This document shows, one piece after another, positions 19,494 to 26,898 of a stretch of DNA of 26,898 nucleotides. The stretch is taken from assembly GCA_015680685.1 (NCBI GenBank), contig MNCI01038230.1, positions 269,750-296,647 on the forward strand, read 5' to 3'. This stretch comes from Gnetum montanum. Lineage: Eukaryota > Streptophyta > Gnetopsida > Gnetales > Gnetaceae. Below the pieces are notes generated by a model, which did not search any database, was not told the DNA's origin, and saw only the letters and a program-made list of their open reading frames with translations. How positions within the stretch are numbered: position 1 is the first letter of the stretch; every line of letters starts with the position of its first letter. The position numbers were made by a program, and so were the translations under genes.

Positions 19494-20833
19494 TGATACA
19501 CCACCAATTTTTGGCTTTAGCATTGCAACTGCAAATTTGTCTAAGTGTCAAAACTTGGCAAATTCTTCTAAGTGTTGGTGCTATGCTCTAGAGCATATCT
19601 AGGGTGGCATTGAAGAAGATTGAATTTGTGCCAAGTTTTTTGAAGCATCTGTACTACAATATAGAGCATAGCAAGTGTAGCCAGTGTTGGACGTCAAATT
19701 CAAAATTTATCTAAGGGTTTTGGTACGGTCCAAAGCATAGCCAGTGTAACATTGCAAGGAAGCCTTCAATAGCCTCCAAATGCCTCCAGAGCTCAGCATC
19801 AACCTTCACCTCAATTCTAGCACTCCTCCAACAAACAAGATTAGCAATTTGCATTTCTCTTGTGCTCCCCATTTTTCCAAAGTTGTACCTATGCTCTAGA
19901 GCATAGCAAGCATAGCAACCAGAGGTAGAAAATTTTTTGGTCACCTCTGAACTTAGAAAAGTTTCTAAATTTTTCTCATAGTTCCACCTACTACATTGCC
20001 ATGTGGCACCTGATCTATGTTTTTTGCTAACCCTAGTACTATAGATAACCCTAGACCCCCAACGTTTTAATTGTTGGAATTTCTTGATAGTTGGCATTCC
20101 TCAACAATTAGCATTTCCCAATAGTTGGCATTCCTCGATGATTGGCATTCCAAAATTGTTGGGACTTCCTAAAGGTTGGCATTCCTTGACTATTGGCATT
20201 TGCAAGTGGTTTTCAATCCTTGGACATTAGCATTTTTAAGCACTTGCCATTTGGCATTTTGGAATCTTGGCACTTAGCTCTATGGGCAAATGAGACTTGA
20301 ACCACACCACATCAGCAGAGAAGAAAAACTGCATATCATAGTCCACTATAGCCCCATTGCAACCCTATAGAACACCACATGGTACACTATAGTGACCAAC
20401 TTGGTAGGCACAATTCATCATAGTAAGCACCAGACTTCATGGTGTGGCACAACCAAGACTATGACTACGCTTCCACTGCACCTATTATACATTTTGTACT
20501 TTTTGAGACCTTTTCGAAGTTAACTACATTCCCATTTGGGGTGGTGTTCCATTTCTCTCTTCCATTTCTAGCATTTTCTTGCATCGTTTTGCACTTTTTC
20601 ATGCATTGTCATGTTGTACTACATATTATTTGCATTTGCATTTTAGCTAAGCATGCCACCTCTCGATTGTACCCACTACCTCAGTTGTAGCTAGCAAAGC
20701 CCCTATTCAATTGACAAGACCATTTAGGATACTCTACCTCTATTCCTAGAGGCCCTCATGTGGGGGTGGGGTTAAGGCTATGCATCCATTGATCCCTCAG
20801 TGATTCCAGCCACCAACGGTTTTGGTTGTTACA
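19494..20833 (+). mobile_element. Element 2 3' LTR
   Basis: From TGATACACC to GTTACA. U3 is 546 bases and includes the perfect palindrome CTATGCTCTAGAGCATAG (19889-19906). TATAGATA is at 20040-20047. It pairs with 12552-13825 along its whole length. Confidence 0.88.
20074..20243. repeat. Ten-copy 17-bp tandem repeat in R of element 2 3' LTR
   Basis: Units start at 20074, 20091, 20108, 20125, 20142, 20159, 20176, 20193, 20210 and 20227, an exact 17-bp period. It has the same unit (TTGGCATTCC..) as the nine copies in the 5' LTR. Confidence 0.92.
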
Positions 20834-20838
20834 CCTAA
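20834..20838. repeat. Target-site duplication of element 2, right copy
   Basis: CCTAA after the LTR end; the partner is CCTCA at 12547-12551. Confidence 0.6.
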
Positions 20839-21324
20839 GCAACCTTGAGCACCAAGTACACCAAAGCATATTAGCACCTTGGCAACACCTTTTCATTCCA
20901 CTCAGTACCACAACACATTGCAAGCCCACAAGACATCGAGGTAGCCAACCCAATAGGCATAGACTTCACAACGGATGTTAGTTTTCACCTTGGGACATCC
21001 TAGAGACTTTGGCTATGTTGCTACTGTGATTATCTATACACTACATACCTCCTCAAAGCTCAATTGTAATTGCTACACTCCCTACCTAGGGTGGTACCAT
21101 TCTTTCTTTTTCTCAAACTCCATTGCATTTTAAGCATTTCTTCTATTGCATTTTAAGCATTTTCATTAACATTTAGTACTATATTCACATTTTTTTACTA
21201 TTTTACATGTTTTTACACACTTTCACCTCCATTCGCATGCTAGGAAACCTTACTATACTTAGGCCTAGTTGACCTTTGTACTACCGAGAACACCATTAGT
21301 ACTAGCATTTTTGGCTAATCATGC
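20839..21324 (+). mobile_element. Element 1 3' LTR, second part (R/U5), cut again by element 3
   Basis: It continues the LTR broken at 12551. 'gactttggctatgttgctactgtgatta' through 'gggtggtaccattc' and 'catttttggctaatcatgc' parallel 13480-13645 and 20455-20655 of the element-2 LTRs. It stops at 21324, where element 3's LTR begins. The remaining U5 should lie beyond the window. Confidence 0.75.
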
Positions 21325-22342
21325 TATGACTTCCAAAAATGTTAGTGGTTGGAACACCAAGAGGTTGATGGGCATATAACCTAACCCCGAATCTATGTGA
21401 GGGTAGTGCTAGGAAATGGAAAAAATGTTCCCTGAATAGTTTTTTTGATCAAATAGGGACTTACATGGTGTTAAAATGACCATTTGTAAGAGAGGTTTGT
21501 AGAGCGTTACGTGCAGATACCGGGATAGCAAGCAAGAGTGTAGTGGAGAGTCCCAACCCTAAAAATAGTGATGTAAGCATGAAAATATGTATTGAACAAT
21601 GGAGAAATGCAAGATTTATGCTTAATATTAGAAAAAAAATACTTGGAAAAGACATAAAATAGAGCTTGGGAATGAAGAAATGCACCACCCCAAAATGAGG
21701 AGCATAACGTTTGCTAGAAAGGAGGTGAGAATGGTACATAACATCAAGTAGGCATAGTGGCAGTGTAGTAGTGTAGTCATAGTCTCTGGGATGTCTATGA
21801 TGTAGAGCTAATAGCTACAAGGGTAGTTGAACCTGCTGGCTTGGCTATCACCACGTTTTGCGAGTGTGATGGGACACTACATTCTGGGAGGTGCCAATGT
21901 GTGAAGCTCAGATGCTCAGATGCATGAGTGTTGGGGATGCTTATATAGCTAAAATGCTCAATGCTCTTTTGATTTGCCAACCCCTAGAATACTGGTCTTC
22001 AAGGTATTTATAATGCTAGGTCTAGTATGAAATGCAGATTGGGCACCATGTGGCATGGGTGCCATGTGGCATGAGCATAGATGAGGTTACGCTCACATGT
22101 TATGCTTTCATGAGCTATGTTAGGGAGCATAGTAGGTAGATTGAGAGCATAGTAGGATAATTAGAAAAATTTTCATGAGACTACTACTGACACTTAGAAA
22201 AATCTTGCAAAATAGGGCTCAATGTATGCTACATTGGCTACGCTATAGAGCGTAGCACCATACTTAGAAAAACTTTCCCAAGTTTTTACACTTAGAAAAA
22301 TTTGCCATTGAACTGTAGAAGCTTGAAATTGGTGGTGTTTCA
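21325..22342 (-). mobile_element. Element 3 3' LTR (left copy, short U3)
   Basis: Its reverse complement begins TGAAACACCACCAATTTC and is parallel to 25099-25870 over R/U5 ('gggacttacatggtgttaaaa', 'aagagaggtttgtagagc'). U3 is only 330 bases to the TATA. It contains GCTACGCT..AGCGTAGC (22237-22256), which keeps its CpGs. Confidence 0.88.
22005..22012 (-). promoter_or_regulatory. TATA box of element 3 3' LTR
   Basis: TATAAATA on the minus strand followed by CC, with 'aggggttggcaaa' ~20 bases downstream, as in LTR0. Confidence 0.75.
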
Positions 22343-22358
22343 TTGGCCCCTCTTTGTT
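22343..22358 (-). other. Polypurine tract of element 3
   Basis: The minus strand reads ACAAAGAGGGGCCAA directly before the LTR start, almost identical to element 1's tract. Confidence 0.8.
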
Positions 22359-23115
22359 AATTTCTAGACGATTGGCCTAAGAGATGTTGACAAAGAATAT
22401 GAAACACTAGGATGAATATGACACCAACATTGTTGGTTAGTGCCCGATTAGACAAAACTTCACTATGCTTAAAAGTGATTAAAGAGAATAAATTATGGTA
22501 GGGAATAGGTTAAGGAGATGGGTCAAGGGACAATGGATGGAGAGGATGTTCACTTGTACATGTGGCTTTAGGATGAAACATTATGATGGCTTGTCACCAA
22601 AGCATGATCCCTCATCGAAGTGCTTGTGGGGAAGTCAACATGCAGAGGTGGCCTATAGTTAAAATTTCAACTTCTCATCAGAATGCTTGTGAGATGGTTG
22701 ATCCAAGGCTAGACCAATTTCAAAATGACAACTTTGGTACTTTACTTGGGCACTTATTTTGTTCCATTTTATTTTTTCTCTTGGTCTTATTTTTCTTTTG
22801 TCTTTCTCTCCTTTTTTTTCTGCTTTTGCTTCCTTGTTTCTTTTTGATGCATCATTTTTTTGGAATGTTTCATTTCTAGGTGGACTACATGTCATTCATA
22901 AGGATTTTATTAGAGGCAACCATGTTGCATCTATAGGACAAGTGTTTTCTACCTAGGATGAGTTGTGTTACATCAACTTGGAGCTTTGACCAGCCGACAA
23001 AGGCTCGCCATGGGATGAGTTGTGTTAGATCCATCATGGGTTTTGTAGTTAATTGTAGAAAAGGTTCCATGTGCATTAGGAAAGCTTGTAGGTTGTGTGG
23101 GAGAATGTAATATCA
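22359..23115 (-). mobile_element. Element 3 shortened 3' UTR
   Basis: The minus strand carries both 'gat.taacacaactcatcc' blocks (23041-22950) and an A/G-rich tract (22853-22755), but lacks the 30-bp array and the first part of the 3' UTR. No gene is supported; small ORFs in the pyrimidine-rich plus strand are low-complexity. Confidence 0.7.
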
Positions 23116-24490
23116 AGTCCAATCTGAAGTTTTTAGGGACTAGGGGCTCATTTGGCATAGCTGCAAAACGCTTTCTAAGGATTTCATAGTACCTCTCATG
23201 GTGTCTTCGTCCATCCTCAGACATTTATTTGTGTTGAACACGCCCAACACTAAGTAAGTGGTCTAAGAGCTCTGATAACTTGATGGGTAAGGGGGTGTAC
23301 TTTGAGTAATCCTTGCACTCAAAGTTTGACCTTTGGGGAGCTTGGCCCATAGCCACTAATGATGTAGGCTGGTTGGTTTCCATGGTGCAGAAACCCAATG
23401 CCTTGTTATTGTTGGCTAGGGCCTTATGTGCCTTTGTTGCTGGCTTAGTGTTTTTGGGTTTGGATTCATTGGCCACAGCTGCAAATATTGCTATCACCTT
23501 CCCTTTTTCTTTGTTCTTTTTCATATGTGTATTTTTATAGGCCACATAGGTTGAGTCCTTACTAGCTTCCATTACATCTTATATGCTCTTCATTTGAGCA
23601 AAAGCTTGGCTGAGAGAACACAAGGATACGTAGTACAGCTTTGACTTGATAAAGTCATTTACTATGCCCTTAAAGATAGCCAAAAGGTGAGTTTCTACTA
23701 TCAGCTCATGAATTTCGTTGAGGGAAGCACTCCAACATTGTATAAATTTTTGCATTGGATCTAGCACCCCTTGCTTGATGTTCATTAACTAGTCTAAGGT
23801 GGCCTTGGGCTTTAAGTTATACTTCAAGAAAGTTACAAATTAGCTTAGAAGCTCCTCTAAAGTTGAAATGGAAGCTCTAGGGAGCACAAAATACCAATCG
23901 AGAGCCTCTCCAATTAGGGACATGGCAAAGACCTAGATGATTGCATGTGGCCATGCTTGCAAAAGCAGGCACTCACAATGGAAGGTTGCATAGATTGTGA
24001 GGAAATGACAAAGGGAAAAGTGATAAAATGTCCTACAATTTTTTGTGCATACAGGACTTGGTAGCTAGCTATCACAAGCATGGACTTAGGTTGCAGAAGT
24101 ATCATTGCTACCTGAAATAGGGCAAAGGAATATGATTGGTGCAGTACAAAAATGGAGTCAAGTTGTTGGACAGAGGCATAAAATGGGACACCACTATCTG
24201 AACAGGACTCAAGCTCCTCCTGTCCATCTTGGAGGGGTTCATCATAGTTTGATGCTTCATCTTATTCTTTTGTCCCACTCACCCCAAGAAGTTGGTCTAG
24301 GAGCCACCTAAAGGTGTTAGTAAGTGGGATGACTGTGTTAGGGGTGGGAAAAAACTCCTTCTTTTTTCGATGAATGATTTCAAAAGTGCACTTCACTTTT
24401 ATTTCTTGGTGGTCTAATGATAGGCCTATTTGAAGCTTTGCATAAAGGAAGTTGTACCATTCATCATCTAACACCCTGTATTTAGGTGAT
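23116..24490 (-). pseudogene. gag: Element 3 gag (decayed, C-terminal knuckle deleted)
   Basis: On the minus strand: DDEWYNFLYAKLQIGLSLD (from 24470), LLDQLLGVSGTKE with an acidic stretch (24300-24200), capsid part THLLAIFKGIVNDFIKSK (near 23680), a Lys-rich segment KKNKEKGKVIAIF (near 23510), FECKDYSKYTPLPIKLSELL (near 23310) and ERYYEILRKRFAAMPNEPLV (near 23190). It aligns with element 2's gag throughout but stops at KNFRLD, just before the zinc knuckle, where 3' UTR sequence begins. It has fewer stops than element 2's gag, so it may be younger or was kept longer. Confidence 0.85.
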
Positions 24491-25074
24491 TGATTATGTA
24501 GTCTAAGTGACTACCTTTGTGGTCATATAGGACTAGGGGGTTTCTCAATGTCTACTCCTTATTGAATGGGATGAGATACCTCTATGCTCAAGGCAAAGGT
24601 AGAGGTGTTTATAGGATTCATGTTGCTATGTAGAAAAATGTAACCAAAGAAAGCACTAACAAAAAATGTTACAATGCAAAAAACATTGATGAAAAAAATA
24701 GCTAAGTGTGCAAACTATGAAAATAGGCTAAAAAATGATCAACTCTAAAAATGCTATGAAAAAGTGACTAACTCTGGAATTACGATCGTTACGCTCAAAG
24801 GAATTATTATGATCTAAAGGGTTGTTACATTCTCTAGAGCACTCAGATCTTGACACGATGGACATAGTTGGGCTTTTCGTCCTACAAGATTCTAGGGGAA
24901 CCGATAACTAGGGCCAATCTACACTAAATGAAATGTAGACAACTCTTGTACTAGCCTATGATCCAGCTACCACCATGGTAGGTCAAAAAGGGTGTTACAT
25001 CTACACTAGCTTATTGCTAGTGATGGAGGTGAAAAAAACATGTGGCACTACCCTTGAACACATAAGGAATGGGA
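24491..25074 (-). mobile_element. Element 3 untranslated leader
   Basis: The minus strand is T-rich with 'CATTTTT..AGAGTT' units (24790-24660), comparable to 14080-14300. No gene is seen. Confidence 0.55.
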
Positions 25075-25075
25075 G

Positions 25076-25095
25076 GCCCTTCTTCTAATGCCAAA
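25076..25095 (-). other. Primer-binding site of element 3 (putative)
   Basis: The minus strand reads TTTGGCATTAGAAGAAGGGC shortly after the LTR end CATCACA. It shares TTTGG.A.TAGAAGAAGG with element 2. Confidence 0.6.
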
Positions 25096-25098
25096 AAC

Positions 25099-26898
25099 TG
25101 TGATGTACAAAAATGTCAATTGCAAGAACACTGAGAGGTCAATGAGCATATATCCTAACCTTGAATATATGCAAGTGTAGTGCTAGGAAATGGAAATGAG
25201 ATGCCCTGAATGATCTAGTCAATTAGATAGGGACTTACATGGTGTTAAAACAACCATTTTTAAGAGAGGTTTGTAGAGCATTACATGTAGATATTGGGAT
25301 AGTAAGTAAGAATGTAGCAAAGACTTCTTGTCCAAAAATAGTGACATAAGCATGCAACTATGTATTGAATAGTGGAGAAATGCAAGAGTTATGCTTAATA
25401 TTAGAGAAAAATACTTAGAAAAGAAATGAAATAGACCTTGAGAATGAAAAAATGTACTGCCCTAAAATGAGGAGCATAACTTTTGTTAGAAAAGAGGTGA
25501 GAATGGTACACAGTATCAAGCAAGCACAATGGTAGCATATTAGTGCAATCATAGTCTTTGGTATGTCTAGGATGCAATGCTAATAGCTACAAGGGAGGCT
25601 AAACCTATTGGGTTGGCTATTACCACATTTTGCGAGTGCGTTGGTGTACTACGTTTTGGGAGGTGCCAAGGTGTGAAGCTCAGATGCTTAGATGTATAAG
25701 TGTCAGGGATGCTTAGATAGCTAAAATGATCAATGCACTTTTGATTTTCCAACCCCTAGAGTGTTAGTCTTTAAGGTATTTATAGGGCTAGGTTTAGTGT
25801 GAAACATGGATCGGGTACGACATGGCATGGGTGCCACATGACATGAGCATAGATGGGGTTACGATAACATGTTACACTCTCATGAGAGTAGCAAAGTGTT
25901 ATTCTTTGAAGAATAGCAACAAGTACTTGGAGACTGCTAAATTGTGACTACACTATCTAGATTGCATGTGCCAGAGTTCAAGAGACTACAATGTACCTAT
26001 AAACAATGTCAAAACAATGCAACTTGAAGACTACACTTTGGGACTACATCTTCCCCATCTTTCGAGTAAGGTCAAGCATAGGAACAATTTTGGGTACTAA
26101 TGGGGGTGCAAAAGAAATCCAAACTACTAATCTTGGCTACTAGAGGGACGTCATAGTTGGGACAAAGGCCAATGCCAAGTTTTGGAGGCTTCTAGAAGCT
26201 ATTAGAAGCTTTTCTCTAATGTCAAGATGGCTATGCTCTAGAGCGTAACATAACACTTAGTGAAATTTTGCAAAATTTTAATTTTTCACACTGATTACAA
26301 TGGCTATGCTAGAGATCATAGAAAAGCATAGTAGGGACACTTAGCAAAATTTGATGAAATCTTCCATCTCCCTTCATGACATGTTAGCTACGCTCTAGGG
26401 CATAGCAGGACAGGAAGCCCCAGAAGTTAGGAAATGCACAAAATATGTCCTCCATGTTGAGCAATCTTGACATATCCTTGTCCAACACTTAGGCAAAATT
26501 GGGCACTAAAACCTAAGTCATGCTAGCTACACTGTGAATCATAGTAGAGCGTAGCAACTAGAAAGATAGAAAATTTGTCAAACTATTTTTACCATCTTGA
26601 GTACTTTTGAAAAAATCTAGCTTGGTACTTAGATGAGCTGGCAATTGGGATATGTATCAAGCTGGGTATGTTAGGGAGCATAGTGAGCATGACAACCCAA
26701 GAGATAGAAAATTTTCCAAACTATTTCATCCATCCCAAGCAACCCGTAACCACTTTTGGCTTGACACTTGGGAAAACTAGTCATGGAAGTGTGTGCTACG
26801 CTAGTTATGATGGGGAGCATAGCAAGACACTTAGAAAACTTTTCATGAGACTATTTTTGACATTTAGAAAAATATTGCAAAATAGGGCTCAATGTGTG
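25099..26898 (-). mobile_element. Element 3 5' LTR (right copy, long U3, incomplete)
   Basis: R/U5 and the TATA (25777-25784) parallel the left LTR. U3 exceeds 1.1 kb within the window. About 780 bases (25890-26670) have no counterpart in the left LTR but resemble the long U3 of LTR1. Several palindromes occur, including GCTACGCTCTAGGGCATAGC (26387-26406). Confidence 0.82.
25777..25784 (-). promoter_or_regulatory. TATA box of element 3 5' LTR
   Basis: TATAAATA on the minus strand, in the same context as the left LTR. Confidence 0.75.

Larger units (their letters stand above)
12552..20833 (+). mobile_element. Element 2: LTR retrotransposon with gag-pro but no pol, nested in the element 1 LTR
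   Basis: Order: 5' LTR (12552-13825), PBS, leader, gag, protease, short spacer, 3' UTR with repeats, polypurine tract and 3' LTR (19494-20833). The flanking 5-bp duplication is CCTCA/CCTAA. The outside sequences on both sides belong to a single element-1 LTR, so this is a clean nested insertion. RT, RNase H and integrase are absent. The LTRs are of similar length (1274 and 1340 bp), visibly homologous but substantially diverged, so the insertion is old. It would need enzymes supplied by a pol-bearing relative. Confidence 0.85.
21325..26898 (-). mobile_element. Element 3: gag-only LTR element, minus strand, right end outside window
   Basis: Read on the minus strand: 5' LTR (26898 or beyond to 25099), PBS, leader, gag, shortened 3' UTR, polypurine tract and 3' LTR (22342-21325). 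Protease and pol are absent; gag joins the 3' UTR directly near 23120. It sits inside the element-1 LTR; the left flank is CATGC (21320-21324). Confidence 0.85.

Noticed and set aside
19711-20097. 128-residue minus-strand frame with a similar one at 12833-13144
   Set aside because: The similarity exists because both lie in the paired LTRs of element 2, antisense to U3; no codon-level constraint is evident.
22583-22956. Hydrophobic (Phe/Leu-rich) open frames resembling membrane segments
   Set aside because: They are translations of the pyrimidine strand of the purine-rich tract in the element-3 3' UTR.

Overview
This window looks like repeat-rich nuclear DNA from a land plant with a large, heavily methylated genome. 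Three things point that way: plant-type introns of about 85-155 bp, decayed Ty3/gypsy retrotransposons related to the Tat/Ogre/Athila branch, and CpG sites largely replaced by TpG/CpA everywhere except the first 1.3 kb. The species cannot be named from the sequence; a fern, lycophyte or gymnosperm would fit as well as an angiosperm. No intact protein-coding gene, rRNA or tRNA was found.

Layout. (1) 1-1300: the 3' part of a young, CpG-rich LTR ('LTR0'), with a 49-bp tandem array in U3 and a TATA box. (2) 1301-~4740, minus strand: a decayed gene of at least seven exons. Its six introns have GT..AG ends and its reading phases fit across the junctions. LTR0 sits in its last visible exon. (3) ~4740-6560: non-coding, with LTR-like fragments and a 22-bp palindrome. 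(4) 6565-11466: the pol half of 'element 1' (RT fragment, RNase H, integrase), its 3' UTR and its polypurine tract. (5) 11467-12551 and 20839-21324: one element-1 LTR, broken by another insertion. (6) 12552-20833: 'element 2', an LTR element with gag and protease but no pol, flanked by a near-matching 5-bp duplication (CCTCA/CCTAA). (7) 21325-window end, minus strand: 'element 3', with gag only, also inserted in the element-1 LTR.

All four LTR sets look like one family. They share the start TGAAACACCACCAA (TGATACACCACCAA in one copy) where the start is visible, the terminal stretch before CA, the TATAAATA/TATAGATA position, and palindromic U3 modules. The internal parts form a deletion series: a pol-bearing copy, a gag-pro copy in which pol is missing almost from ATG to stop, and a gag-only copy. 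This suggests non-autonomous derivatives mobilised in trans, later nested into one another and mutated, probably by deamination of methylated cytosine. Many in-frame stops are TAG where Gln or Trp is expected, and both zinc-knuckle Cys positions of the element-2 gag are Tyr.

Most short ORFs in the window are chance frames in this decayed sequence and are not annotated.
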